Shown: positions 8,122 to 17,430, counted from the first letter of the stretch. The stretch: 30,356 nucleotides of DNA from Oscillospiraceae bacterium (GCA_029005335.1 JAQXFT010000092.1:1-30356), one strand, 5' to 3'. The notes: generated by a model not told the origin, from the letters alone. Made by a program: numbers and translations.

Positions 8122-9181
8122 TATATCCATATTCATTCCCCATACAGGCTGTCCGCATATGTGCAGCTTCTGCAATCAGCGTACTATAAGCGGTACTCAG
8201 AAAGCTCCTTCTCCAGATGAAGTCAGAAAAATATGCGAAAAGGCATACAATGAAATTCCCGAAAAATCAGATTCGGAAATAGCATTTTTCGGCGGAAGCT
8301 TTACAGCTATTCCACGTGAATATATGCTTGAACTGCTTGAAAGCGTTCAGGAATTTACAGGCGAAAAAGGATTCAAGGGAATACGCATTTCAACCCGTCC
8401 TGACTGTATCAGCCCTGAAATACTTGATATTCTTAAAAAATATCATGTTACATCAATTGAACTCGGGGCTCAGTCAATGAGCGACAAGGTTCTTGAAGCT
8501 AATGAAAGAGGTCATACGGCAGAAGATGTTTTCAATGCAAGCAGGCTTATACGTCAGTACGGTTTTGAACTCGGTTTGCAGATGATGATAGGACTTTATA
8601 AAAGCTCCGGTGAAGATGAATATAATACAATGAATAAAATCATTGAAATTCACCCCGATACAGTCAGAATTTATCCTGTTGTAATTCTTAAAGGAACTAA
8701 GCTTGCTGAACTTTATGAATCAGGAAAGTATGAGTTTTTCTGCGGAGATACTGAAAAATCTGATTTTCAGAATGTTGTTGAAATTTCCGCAACAATGATG
8801 GAAATGTTTGAACAGAACGGTATAAAAGTAATAAAATGCGGACTTCATGCAAGCGAATTTGTTGAAAAGGATATGATTGGCGGATTTTATCACCCTGCAT
8901 TCCGTGAACTCTGCGAGAATGAAATATACAAAAATCTTATCTGGAAAGAGCTTTTTGATATGGCTGATTTGAATCGCACACAGAAATATGATGAATCCGA
9001 GACAAGAAAAAAGCTTGAAAAACTGCATGGGAATTATATTCTTGCTGTCAATCCGAAATGTATCAGCAAGGCTGTCGGACAGAAAAAAAGCAATATTGAA
9101 TATTTCAGAAATCAGGGCATATATATAAAAATTATCGGAGATGAAAAAATTCCGGAATATGAGGTAAAACTATGTACTTAA
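8108..9181 (+). CDS. Radical SAM protein, Elp3-like without acetyltransferase domain
   Basis: Member of the radical SAM superfamily: the CPHMCSFC motif (Cys15, Cys19, Cys22; CX3CX2C) binds a 4Fe-4S cluster that cleaves SAM. AFFGGSFTAIP and ELGAQSMSDKVLEANERGHT resemble the Elp3/oxygen-independent coproporphyrinogen oxidase-like barrel. At 357 residues it has no room for the GNAT acetyltransferase domain of full-length Elp3 and none is seen, so a tRNA wobble-uridine role cannot be assumed. Proteins of this type commonly sit between rnc and smc in Clostridia; substrate unknown. It overlaps rnc by 14 bp and smc by 10 bp, so it is translated as part of that operon. Confidence 0.85.
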   Translation: MKHNNISIFIPHTGCPHMCSFCNQRTISGTQKAPSPDEVRKICEKAYNEIPEKSDSEIAFFGGSFTAIPREYMLELLESVQEFTGEKGFKGIRISTRPDCISPEILDILKKYHVTSIELGAQSMSDKVLEANERGHTAEDVFNASRLIRQYGFELGLQMMIGLYKSSGEDEYNTMNKIIEIHPDTVRIYPVVILKGTKLAELYESGKYEFFCGDTEKSDFQNVVEISATMMEMFEQNGIKVIKCGLHASEFVEKDMIGGFYHPAFRELCENEIYKNLIWKELFDMADLNRTQKYDESETRKKLEKLHGNYILAVNPKCISKAVGQKKSNIEYFRNQGIYIKIIGDEKIPEYEVKLCT

Positions 9182-12100
9182 AATCACTTGAGATACAGGG
9201 ATTCAAATCTTTTCCCGATAAAATAAGCCTTAATTTTGACAAGGGTCTTACTGCTGTAGTAGGCCCTAACGGAAGCGGTAAAAGCAATATCGGTGATGCA
9301 GTCCGCTGGGTACTCGGTGAACAGTCTACAAAAACCTTGCGTGGAAACAAAATGGAAGATATTATATTTTCCGGAACTGTTTCACGGAAGCCTATGGGTT
9401 TTGCCTGCGTTACTCTTAATATAGACAATTCCGATAAAACTATTCCGGATTGTGACGATACAATTTCAATTACAAGAAAGCTCTACCGCAGTGGTGAAAG
9501 CGAATATAAAATAAACGGCAAATCTGTCAGATTAAAGGATATAAACGAACTTTTTATGGATACGGGCTTGGGTCGTGACGGATATTCTATAATCGGGCAG
9601 GGAAGAATTGCTGAGATAGTAAGTGCAAGAAGTACCGAAAGAAGAAGTATCTTTGAAGAAGCCTCCGGAATATCAAAATTCCGCTACCGTAAGGAGGAAG
9701 CTGAAAAAAAGCTTGTATCGGCACAGGATAATATATTACGCCTTACTGATATAATTTCAGAGCTTGAATCAAGAATAGCACCGCTTAAAGAACAATCCGA
9801 AAAAGCAGAAAAATTTCTGAAGCTCTCCGAACAGCAGAAAAAGCTTGAAATCTCCTTATGGGTATATAAACTCAACGAGCTGAAGGCAAAGCTTGAAAAT
9901 ATTCAGAATGAAAAAATGATTAAATCCGCCGAATACAAAAGTATCGAAGAGGATATAGAAGCTCAGGAGGAAAAAATTCAGGCAGGCTACAGGAAAATGC
10001 AGGAAAATACTGTTGAATCAGATAAGCTCCGCCAGAAAATTCTGGAGGAGGAACAGTATTCTTCAAATATAAAATCCGATATAGCTGTGTATGAAAATGA
10101 TATAAAGCATAGCGAAAATACAATAAAATCCATTGAGTTAAAAAAGCAGTCCGGAGATGAATTGCTTGAACGTCTGCAATCTGATATTGATACGGCTGAA
10201 AAAAATTTGTCCGTAACTCAGAATCAGCTTGACAGCATAAGTGCCGATATTGAAAATCTTATTGAAGAACTGCAAAGCATTGAAAAAGAGCTTGTAAATT
10301 CCGAAGAGCTTTCGGAAAAATCCAATGCAGAACTGAACCGTTACTATATAATCCGGAATGAATATAAATTAAATATTGAGCTTTACAAAAATAACATAAG
10401 CTCCGCAGAAGCCATGCAGAAAGAGCTTGAATTGTCTCAGAAGCAGAATATTGAAAGCTTTGAGGAATATGAACAGAAAAAAAATAATCTTCAGTCACAG
10501 ATAAATAAAAATATATCCGATTCCGATACAGTAAGAAATAAGCTTTCGGAAGCTGAAAGGCTTTACAATCTTGAAAAAACACGCTTTGAGAAATCAAAAT
10601 CGGAGCTTGAAAAAATACTCTTTGACCTGAAAACAAAAAAACAGCGTAAAAAAATTCTCGAAGAGCTTCAGAATAATATGGAAGGCTTTTCCGGAAGCGT
10701 TAAGCTTATACTTAAAGCATCAGCTCAGGGAAGATTAAGCGGAGTGCATGGAACTGTAGCACAGCTTATAAATACAGAGCCGGAATATTCCGTTGCCGTT
10801 GAAACTGTTCTCGGCGGAGCAATGCAGAATATAATAGTTGAGAATGAGGAAACCGCTAAAAACTGTATAAGATTTCTGAAGGAGCAGAAAGGCGGACGTG
10901 CTACATTTTTACCAATTACCTCAGTAAGGGGACGGAAATTTTCAGAGCAATCAGCCCTTAATGATGAAAATTTCATATCAACAGCAGGCAATCTGATAAA
11001 ATGCGATGAAAAATACCGTGAAATAGTAAGCTCTCTTCTGGGAAATACAGCCGTATCTGAAAATATTGATTCTGCATCAGCTCTTGCAAGAAAATACAAT
11101 TACAGATTCCGTACAGTAACTCTTGATGGACAGCTTATAAATGCAGGAGGCTCTTTTACCGGAGGTTCTGTACAGCGTTCAGCCGGAATATTTACACGTA
11201 AAAGCGAACTTGAAAACATTCAGGAAGAACTTTCTGAGCTTGAAATCAGGCATCAGAAGCTTTCGGAGGATTCCGAGAGATTCCGAAGTGATACAGAAAA
11301 ATTCCGTGCAGATGTAATGGGATTCCATGAAAGCCTTAACGCTTTTGAAGCGGAAAAAATACGCCTTGATACTGAACTGAAAAATATATCCGAAAATCGT
11401 CTCAATGCCGAAAAAATACTTGATAATGCTCAGGAAAGGCATGATAAGAATAAAAAAATGATTCTGGAATATACTCAGAAGCTTGAGGAATTACAGAAAA
11501 ATCTTGATGAGACAGAATCAAAAATATCTGAAGCCGAAAAAAATGCAAAAGCAAATCAAAGCTTTAATGACAGTATGCATATGAAGCATACAGAGCTTTC
11601 GGGTAAAATTTCTGATTTGAAAATAAGGAAAATCGGATTTGAAAAGGATTTGGAACAGCAGAAGCTTGAATATTCCAGACTTCTTGAATCTGAACAGAAA
11701 ATTCAGAACGATTTTAAAAAGCTTGATGAGGATACAGATACTCAGAAAAAAATTATTGCTGAAAAAAATAACCTTATTTCTGAACGCAGAAAACAGCTTT
11801 CGGATTTCAGAAGCAATGCCGGAGAATATCTCTTAAAGATTGAAAATCTTAAAAAAATTCATGATGAGCAGAGTATTCAGGTCAGAGAGCTTCAGAAAGG
11901 TCTTAAAGAGATAAATATCTCAAAGGATAAAATACTCGGCGAAGTTACACGGCTTAAAGAGAGATTCGAGACATCTCAGCGTGATTCTGACAATATAATA
12001 TCACAGCTTCTTGAAACATATGAGCTTACACGCTCGGAGGCAGTCAGAATTGCCGAAAAGCTTGATGATATATCTGATTCCCAGAAAAAGCTTATAGGCA

Positions 12101-12717
12101 TAAAAAATCAGATAAGGGCTTTGGGAAATGTAAATGTCGGAGCAGTAGAGGAGTATAAGGAAGTATCAGAGAGATATAAATTTCTCTCCGGACAGCTCAG
12201 CGACGTAAAAAAAGCAAAGCAGGAGCTTGAAAATATTATCGGAACTCTTACTGTTGATATGTGCCGTATGTTCTCGGAGAGCTTTAATATAATCAACCGC
12301 AATTTCAGAAGTATATTCCGTGAGCTTTTCGGCGGAGGTAATGCAGAGCTTATTCTTACTGAACCCGATAACGTCCTTGAATCGGGAATAGAAATAAGCG
12401 TAGCACCTCCCGGAAAAGTAATCAAAAATCTGATATCGCTTTCAGGCGGGGAGCAGTCATTTGTAGCAATTGCAATATATTTCGCCATACTTAAATTACG
12501 TCCATCACCATTCTGCATACTTGACGAAATAGATGCAGCTCTTGATGAAGCTAATGTTGCACGCTATGCACAGTATCTTAAAAACTTTACAAATACAACA
12601 CAGTTTGTGCTTGTAACTCACAGGCGGAGTGCTATGGAGGAAGCTAATGTATTATACGGTGTTACCATGCAGGAGGACGGAATTTCAAAGCTTCTGAAAA
12701 TGGAACAGCCCTCCTGA
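9172..12717 (+). CDS. smc: Chromosome segregation protein SMC
   Basis: ATPase of the bacterial condensin complex (with ScpA and ScpB) that folds and separates origins. Seen: Walker A GPNGSGKS (Gly31-Ser38), two long coiled-coil arms (about 170-500 and 660-1000) rich in Glu/Lys, a hinge domain between them (GRLSGVHGTVAQLI through SFTGGSVQR), the ABC signature LSGGEQSF at about 1090 and Walker B FCILDEIDAALDEANV. Length 1181 matches bacterial SMC. Start ATG follows GAGG in the end of the radical SAM gene. The signature helix reads EQSFVAIAIYFAI rather than the common EKALTALAL, a mild variant. Confidence 0.97.
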   Translation: MYLKSLEIQGFKSFPDKISLNFDKGLTAVVGPNGSGKSNIGDAVRWVLGEQSTKTLRGNKMEDIIFSGTVSRKPMGFACVTLNIDNSDKTIPDCDDTISITRKLYRSGESEYKINGKSVRLKDINELFMDTGLGRDGYSIIGQGRIAEIVSARSTERRSIFEEASGISKFRYRKEEAEKKLVSAQDNILRLTDIISELESRIAPLKEQSEKAEKFLKLSEQQKKLEISLWVYKLNELKAKLENIQNEKMIKSAEYKSIEEDIEAQEEKIQAGYRKMQENTVESDKLRQKILEEEQYSSNIKSDIAVYENDIKHSENTIKSIELKKQSGDELLERLQSDIDTAEKNLSVTQNQLDSISADIENLIEELQSIEKELVNSEELSEKSNAELNRYYIIRNEYKLNIELYKNNISSAEAMQKELELSQKQNIESFEEYEQKKNNLQSQINKNISDSDTVRNKLSEAERLYNLEKTRFEKSKSELEKILFDLKTKKQRKKILEELQNNMEGFSGSVKLILKASAQGRLSGVHGTVAQLINTEPEYSVAVETVLGGAMQNIIVENEETAKNCIRFLKEQKGGRATFLPITSVRGRKFSEQSALNDENFISTAGNLIKCDEKYREIVSSLLGNTAVSENIDSASALARKYNYRFRTVTLDGQLINAGGSFTGGSVQRSAGIFTRKSELENIQEELSELEIRHQKLSEDSERFRSDTEKFRADVMGFHESLNAFEAEKIRLDTELKNISENRLNAEKILDNAQERHDKNKKMILEYTQKLEELQKNLDETESKISEAEKNAKANQSFNDSMHMKHTELSGKISDLKIRKIGFEKDLEQQKLEYSRLLESEQKIQNDFKKLDEDTDTQKKIIAEKNNLISERRKQLSDFRSNAGEYLLKIENLKKIHDEQSIQVRELQKGLKEINISKDKILGEVTRLKERFETSQRDSDNIISQLLETYELTRSEAVRIAEKLDDISDSQKKLIGIKNQIRALGNVNVGAVEEYKEVSERYKFLSGQLSDVKKAKQELENIIGTLTVDMCRMFSESFNIINRNFRSIFRELFGGGNAELILTEPDNVLESGIEISVAPPGKVIKNLISLSGGEQSFVAIAIYFAILKLRPSPFCILDEIDAALDEANVARYAQYLKNFTNTTQFVLVTHRRSAMEEANVLYGVTMQEDGISKLLKMEQPS

Positions 12718-12741
12718 TTGTGTTGTGAAAGGAGATTTTTA

Positions 12742-13716
12742 ATGGGATTTTTTGCAAAAATTAAAGAGGGACTCCGTAAGACAAAGGAGTCCGTTATAAA
12801 CAGAATGCACAGGGTTGTAAATTCATTTACAAAAATCGATGAGGAACTTTTTGAACAGCTGGAAGAAGCTATGATTATGGGGGATATGGGCGTTGAAACA
12901 TCAGAAGAAATCTGTACACGCCTGAGAAAGCTTATAAAGGAACGTGGAGTTACTGACCCTGCTATGATTATGGAGCTTATTCAGGAGATTGTTGCCGATA
13001 TGATGGGTGATGATATCGGAATTAATTTATCCGGAAAGCCTGCTATCATAATGGTAATCGGTGTAAACGGTGCAGGAAAGACTACAACTATAGGAAAGCT
13101 CTGCTATCAGTATAAAAACGAGGGAAAAAAAGTTCTCGTAGCTGCAGCAGATACATTCAGAGCCGCAGCAATAGACCAGCTTCAGGTATGGACTGAACGT
13201 GCCGGAGTGGATTTGGTAAAGCACGCAGAAGGCTCAGACCCCGGAGCTGTGGTATATGATGCCATAGATGCTGCCAAAGCCCGCAACTGTGATGTATTGA
13301 TTATAGATACAGCCGGCAGACTTCATAATAAGAAAAATCTTATGGACGAGCTTGCAAAAATCAACAGGATTATGGAATCCAGAGCCGGAGAATGTTCAAA
13401 GGAAGTACTTCTTGTACTTGATGCCACTACCGGTCAGAATGCAGTAAATCAGGCAAGACTTTTCAGCGAAACTGCCGATATTACCGGAATAATCCTCACA
13501 AAGCTGGACGGTACAGCAAAGGGCGGTATAGTAATATCAATCAGAAATGAACTCGGAATCCCTGTTAAGCTTGTCGGAGTAGGCGAAAAAATCGACGATT
13601 TACAGCCCTTTGACAGCAGAAGCTTTGTAACGGCATTATTTGAGAATACCGGAAAAAAATCTGATGAGGAATCCGAAGCTCCGGAGGAAGATAATGATGA
13701 AGAAGATGAAGATTGA
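12742..13716 (+). CDS. ftsY: Signal recognition particle receptor FtsY
   Basis: GTPase receptor that docks SRP-bound ribosomes at the membrane. Seen: NG domain with helical N part (about 1-95), P-loop GVNGAGKTTT (Gly107 onward), DTFRAAAIDQL, DTAGR, and the specificity motif TKLDGTAKGG. I chose the ATG at 12742 with AAAGGAG just upstream; a TTG at 12718, immediately after the smc stop, would add eight residues. At 324 residues it lacks an N-terminal acidic A domain and instead ends in an acidic tail rich in Glu and Asp (from about 310). The coding DNA of that tail also carries the ribosome site and start of the next gene. Confidence 0.96.
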   Translation: MGFFAKIKEGLRKTKESVINRMHRVVNSFTKIDEELFEQLEEAMIMGDMGVETSEEICTRLRKLIKERGVTDPAMIMELIQEIVADMMGDDIGINLSGKPAIIMVIGVNGAGKTTTIGKLCYQYKNEGKKVLVAAADTFRAAAIDQLQVWTERAGVDLVKHAEGSDPGAVVYDAIDAAKARNCDVLIIDTAGRLHNKKNLMDELAKINRIMESRAGECSKEVLLVLDATTGQNAVNQARLFSETADITGIILTKLDGTAKGGIVISIRNELGIPVKLVGVGEKIDDLQPFDSRSFVTALFENTGKKSDEESEAPEEDNDEEDED

Positions 13717-14293
13717 TAAACTTGTAATGGCAACCAATAATAAAAACAAGCTCCGTGAAGTGCGTGAGATATTGTCTCCTCTCGGAATAGAGGTGCTTTC
13801 ACAGCGTGAAGCCGGAGCAGATACTAACCCCGATGAAAACGGAAGTAATTTTTCTGAAAATGCATATATCAAGGCTAAAAGCGTATATGATATAGTAAAG
13901 CTTCCGGTTATGGCAGATGACAGCGGATTGTGCGTTGACTGTCTCGGAGGAAAACCGGGGGTATATTCAGCAAGATATGCTCCGGAGGGACAGGAGTGCG
14001 AAAAGCTTCTTGATGAGCTTAAAGATATTCCCGAATCAGAAAGAACAGCGAAATTCGTATGTGTAATATCATTCATAGATGAAAACGGAGAAAACAATTT
14101 TGTATCAGGCGAATGTCACGGAAAAATAGGATTTGAAAAGAGAGGTTCAAACGGCTTCGGCTATGACCCGATATTTATGTACGGCGAAAAATCCTTCGCT
14201 GAAATATCATCAGAAGAAAAAAACAAAGTCAGCCACCGTGCAGAGGCACTTAAAGCCCTGTACAGATTACTTAACGAAAGGTATTGTGATTGA
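13694..14293 (+). CDS. rdgB: XTP/dITP diphosphatase (RdgB/HAM1 family)
   Basis: Hydrolyses non-canonical purine nucleotides (XTP, dITP, ITP) to monophosphates so they are not built into DNA or RNA. Seen: MATNNKNKLREVREIL at the start (substrate-binding TNN..K), ADDSGLCVDCLGGKPGVYS with the metal-binding Asp pair, NGFGYDPIF and SHRAEALK near the end; about 199 residues, normal for the family. The frame is open upstream to an ATG at 13640, but GGAGG at 13683-13687 points to the ATG at 13694 or 13697. It overlaps the ftsY end by 23 bp in another frame. Confidence 0.95.
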   Translation: MMKKMKIDKLVMATNNKNKLREVREILSPLGIEVLSQREAGADTNPDENGSNFSENAYIKAKSVYDIVKLPVMADDSGLCVDCLGGKPGVYSARYAPEGQECEKLLDELKDIPESERTAKFVCVISFIDENGENNFVSGECHGKIGFEKRGSNGFGYDPIFMYGEKSFAEISSEEKNKVSHRAEALKALYRLLNERYCD

Positions 14294-14295
14294 AT

Positions 14296-14589
14296 ATGCT
14301 TACAAGCAAACAAAGAGCCTTACTGAAAGGCATAGCAGGCACTTATGAAACTATATTTCAGATTGGAAAGGGAGGAATCTCTGAAAATCTTATAAATCAG
14401 GTATCAGATGCTCTCCGCAAAAGAGAACTTATAAAGCTTCGTGTACTCGACAACTGCGAATATTCTGCAAAGGAAGCTTCCATTGAAATTGCAGAAAAAA
14501 CAGGTTCGGAAGTGGTTCAGGTAATCGGAAGCCGGTTTGTACTTTTCAAAAGAAATCCCAAAGAACCTGTTATAGATATAAAGCTGTGA
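14296..14589 (+). CDS. yhbY: YhbY-type CRM-domain RNA-binding protein
   Basis: Small (about 97 residues) RNA-binding protein made of one CRM domain; in other bacteria YhbY associates with pre-50S ribosomal particles. Seen: MLTSKQRALLKGIAG, the conserved GKGGISENLINQVSDAL with the GxxG loop, HELIK-like RELIKLRVL, and C-terminal VVQVIGSRFVLFKRN. I list the ATG at 14296, which gives the family-typical N-terminus; a TTG at 14290, better spaced from the AAAGG at 14277-14281, would add two residues. It is packed between rdgB and nadD, a conserved clostridial order. Confidence 0.92.
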   Translation: MLTSKQRALLKGIAGTYETIFQIGKGGISENLINQVSDALRKRELIKLRVLDNCEYSAKEASIEIAEKTGSEVVQVIGSRFVLFKRNPKEPVIDIKL

Positions 14590-15179
14590 AAACCGGAATA
14601 TTCGGAGGGAGCTTTAATCCCGTACACAATGGACATATACACCTTGCAGAGAGTATCAGGGATAATTTAAGCCTTGACAGAGTTATATTTGTACCTTCAA
14701 AAATATCTCCCCACAAATCCAGCAGTGAGTATGTTCCGGAGATTCACAGACTAAAAATGCTTGAGCTTGCAATTCAGGAAAAAAAAAGCTTTGAAGTAAG
14801 CGATTACGAAATCAGATGCGAGCGTATAAGCTACAGCATATATACTGTGGAACATTTTCATAAAAAATATCCATCTGATGAACTATATCTCTTAATAGGA
14901 AGCGATATGCTTCTCAGCTTCGATACGTGGTACAGATTCAGGGATATAATGTCCCTTGCAGCTCTTGCAGTTGTATCAAGAAATTCCGGAGACTTCAATC
15001 TTCTGTCTGAAAAAGCTGTACAGCTTTCACAATATGGTAAAATTATCATAAGCTCTGTACCGCCTTTTCCGGCATCATCAACGGAAATAAGAAAAAAAAT
15101 CAGTAAAAATCAGAATTATGCTTGCTATTTGAATAAAAATGTAGTACAATATATTACATCAAACAATTTGTATAAATAG
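14586..15179 (+). CDS. nadD: Nicotinate-nucleotide adenylyltransferase
   Basis: Transfers AMP from ATP to nicotinate mononucleotide in NAD synthesis. Seen: nucleotidyltransferase motif GGSFNPVHNGHIHLAE (HxGH), LIGSDMLLSFDTWYRF in the middle, and the C-terminal SSTEIRKKI (ISSTxIR) motif; 197 residues, normal. The start is a GTG at 14586 that overlaps the yhbY stop as GTGA, and no better ATG exists before GIFGGSFNP. Followed by yqeK 21 bp later, the order found in Bacillus and Clostridium. Confidence 0.95.
   Translation: MKTGIFGGSFNPVHNGHIHLAESIRDNLSLDRVIFVPSKISPHKSSSEYVPEIHRLKMLELAIQEKKSFEVSDYEIRCERISYSIYTVEHFHKKYPSDELYLLIGSDMLLSFDTWYRFRDIMSLAALAVVSRNSGDFNLLSEKAVQLSQYGKIIISSVPPFPASSTEIRKKISKNQNYACYLNKNVVQYITSNNLYK
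15122..15150 (+). promoter_or_regulatory. Possible internal promoter before yqeK
   Basis: TTGCTA, 17 bases, TACAAT inside the last codons of nadD, placing a start site about 45 bases before yqeK. Hexamers are fair rather than good and it lies in an AT-rich coding end, so a chance match is possible. Confidence 0.35.
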
Positions 15180-15200
15180 TATCGGCAGAGGTGTATTGAT

Positions 15201-15779
15201 TTGTATAACATAGAGGATAAAAAAATATTCCTGAAAGAAAGACTTTCAAAAAAACGCTATATCCACAGCGTAAATGTTTCGGAGGAAAGCGTAAGGCTTG
15301 CCAGACTTTATGGTGCTGATGCTGAACGTGCTGAATTTGCAGGGCTTATGCATGATGTCTGTAAGGAGCTTCCTGCACAGGAACAGTATAGCCTCGCAGT
15401 TGAAAGCGGATTTTCAGTATGCCGTGAGGAGCTTGAATCACGTTCACTTCTTCACGGAATCGCCGGAGCATATTTTATAAAAAAACAATTCGGGGTTGAG
15501 GATATAGATATTATCAATGCAATTCGCTTTCATACGGTCGGCAGAGCAGGTATGTCACGACTTGAGGAAATTGTCTATCTTGCAGATTTGATATCAGCTG
15601 AAAGGGATTATAAGGACGTTGATAAAATGCGTAAGCTGGTTTATTCAGATATTGAAAAGGCTATGCTTGAATCATTCAGATTTTCAATAGAATCCGTTCT
15701 GAAAAAGGGCGGATTTATACCGGTATGCACTATTGAAGGATATAATTTTTATATGCGTTTCTGTAAAAAAAATCACTGA
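15201..15779 (+). CDS. yqeK: HD-domain hydrolase YqeK (symmetrical Ap4A hydrolase family)
   Basis: HD-superfamily phosphohydrolase; characterised family members hydrolyse diadenosine tetraphosphate symmetrically. Seen: H near SKKRYIHSVNVSEESVRLA, metal-binding HD in GLMHDVCKEL, HGIAGAYF, RFHTVGR, and EEIVYLADLIS with a late Asp: the usual YqeK order. Length 192. The start is a TTG at 15201 with AGAGG nine bases upstream; no ATG is available before the conserved N-terminus. It lies between nadD and an LCP gene plus rsfS, the standard Firmicutes cluster. Confidence 0.92.
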   Translation: MYNIEDKKIFLKERLSKKRYIHSVNVSEESVRLARLYGADAERAEFAGLMHDVCKELPAQEQYSLAVESGFSVCREELESRSLLHGIAGAYFIKKQFGVEDIDIINAIRFHTVGRAGMSRLEEIVYLADLISAERDYKDVDKMRKLVYSDIEKAMLESFRFSIESVLKKGGFIPVCTIEGYNFYMRFCKKNH

Positions 15780-15800
15780 ACGGTCTGAGGAGATAATACA

Positions 15801-17033
15801 ATGAAGACAAAAAAGAAGAAATCCGGAAAAGCTTCAAAGCTTACCAATGCACTGGTACAAACAGCCTCTGTATCTGTAACTGTTTTTTCAATAATAATGC
15901 TGGTGCTTAATATGCCCATAGTCGCATATACAGATACTAAAACAAAAGAAACTGAAAACATATCCATAGTATCTTTTTTTAAAAGAGCTAAACCGCTTGT
16001 AAGTATTGAGGGTGAGCTTTCATCAATAACAGTATCAGATATAAACCCCGACCTTGTAACTCCTGATTTCTCGGACGGTCTCGACCTCCCTCAGATTATT
16101 GAGGGACAATATACAGTCCTGTTTCTCGGATTCGACGAGGAAAGCCTTAATCATGATGTAAACTGGATAGTACAATTCGATATAGCTAAGGCTACCCTTA
16201 ATATACTTCAGATTCCGAGAGATACTTTTATGGGAGCTGATGGTACTTATGCCGTGTCGGCAACAGGAAAATTCAACAGCGTTTACAGACAGAACAGCTC
16301 TGGCGGAAGCCCCATTCAGAGTGTTGTAAATGCCGTTCAGGATAATTTCGGAATCCCGATAGATGCATATATAACTACAAATTGCTTCGATATAGTGGAT
16401 ATGGTTGATTTGGTCGGCGGAATCCCGATTACACTTGACCAGCAGATGATGTATGAAGCCGATAAAATCATTCCGGCAGGATACAGCGTTCTTTCAGGTG
16501 AACAGGCGGAATGGTTTGTAAGATACCGTCGAACATTCAGTGATGAGGGAGATATAGGACGTGTAAAGAATCAGAGAAAATTCCTTGCCGCCGCTATGTC
16601 TAAAATGCTTAATATCATAGAGGAAGAAGGAAGACTTAAATTCTACAGCTACCTCAAGGAAATCTATGAAAATAAATATATCCTTACTGATATGAGTATA
16701 GAAGATATAAGCAAGGTTGCTGATCTGGCATCAACAATAGATATGTCAAATGTCAATGTGTATCTTCTTCCGGGAGAGGGTGCTGATTATTATCCGCCTA
16801 ACTATAATCCCTCAGAGCCACCACAGTCAGTATGGTCTGTGCATAAACAGGCAGCCCTTGATATGATAAATGAGCATTTCAGACCCTATCAGCTTGATAT
16901 GGGATTGTATAACAGTGCTATTATGGAGCTTGTAACAGATTATCTGAATGTATCAAACGACAACGCCTCTGATAATCTTGAGGATATTCAGAACGGTGAC
17001 GAAAAAACAGAAATGCTTGACGATTACAATTAA
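15801..17033 (+). CDS. LytR-CpsA-Psr (LCP) family cell-wall ligase
   Basis: LCP proteins attach anionic glycopolymers (teichoic acid, capsule) from a lipid carrier to peptidoglycan on the outer face of the membrane. Seen: a basic N-terminus, one transmembrane segment (about residues 20-45), then an extracellular LCP domain with FLGFD, LQIPRDTFMG, AVQDNFGIPIDAYI, VDLVGGIPI, LSGEQAEWFVRYRR and GDIGRVKNQRKFLAA. Length 410. The segment between FLGFD and IPRD usually contains an R-S-D triad; here it reads LNHDVNWIVQFD, with no Arg. GAGGAG lies before the ATG. Sits in the yqeK-LCP-rsfS order typical of Clostridia. Confidence 0.9.
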   Translation: MKTKKKKSGKASKLTNALVQTASVSVTVFSIIMLVLNMPIVAYTDTKTKETENISIVSFFKRAKPLVSIEGELSSITVSDINPDLVTPDFSDGLDLPQIIEGQYTVLFLGFDEESLNHDVNWIVQFDIAKATLNILQIPRDTFMGADGTYAVSATGKFNSVYRQNSSGGSPIQSVVNAVQDNFGIPIDAYITTNCFDIVDMVDLVGGIPITLDQQMMYEADKIIPAGYSVLSGEQAEWFVRYRRTFSDEGDIGRVKNQRKFLAAAMSKMLNIIEEEGRLKFYSYLKEIYENKYILTDMSIEDISKVADLASTIDMSNVNVYLLPGEGADYYPPNYNPSEPPQSVWSVHKQAALDMINEHFRPYQLDMGLYNSAIMELVTDYLNVSNDNASDNLEDIQNGDEKTEMLDDYN

Positions 17034-17059
17034 GATTAAAACGAAAGGAACATCAATAT

Positions 17060-17419
17060 ATGACTGAAAAGGAAAAGCTTATCAGGATAGTTACCAGCCT
17101 TGATATGAAAAAAGCAGAACAGATAAATGTAATAGGTGTAAAGGACCTTACAATACTTGCCGATTACTTTGTAATCGCAAACGGAAACAGCAGTACACAT
17201 ACAAAAACCCTTGCTGATGAGGTGGAGTATCAGCTTTCACAGCTCGGAGTCGAACCTCAGAGACGTGAATCGGATTCCGGCAATACATGGATAATTCTTG
17301 ATTATGCCGATGTTATCGTGCATATATTCTATAAGGAAACAAGAAGCTTCTATCAGCTTGAAAAGCTCTGGGCTGACGGTGAACAGCTCGATATAAGTGA
17401 GTATCTCACAAAGGAGTGA
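17060..17419 (+). CDS. rsfS: Ribosome silencing factor RsfS
   Basis: Binds L14 on the 50S subunit and prevents 30S joining when nutrients are short. Seen: the DUF143/RsfS fold with VIGVKDLTILADYFVIANG, GNTWIILDYADVIVHIF and the C-terminal YQLEKLWADGE; 119 residues, normal. AAGGAA lies before the ATG. It closes the yqeK-LCP-rsfS group; an uncharacterised membrane protein gene follows at once. Confidence 0.96.
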   Translation: MTEKEKLIRIVTSLDMKKAEQINVIGVKDLTILADYFVIANGNSSTHTKTLADEVEYQLSQLGVEPQRRESDSGNTWIILDYADVIVHIFYKETRSFYQLEKLWADGEQLDISEYLTKE

Positions 17420-17430
17420 AATCTGTAAAT

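Noticed and set aside
13636..14097. Minus-strand open frame of 153 codons
   Set aside because: Antisense to rdgB, which shows clear family motifs; no independent evidence of coding.
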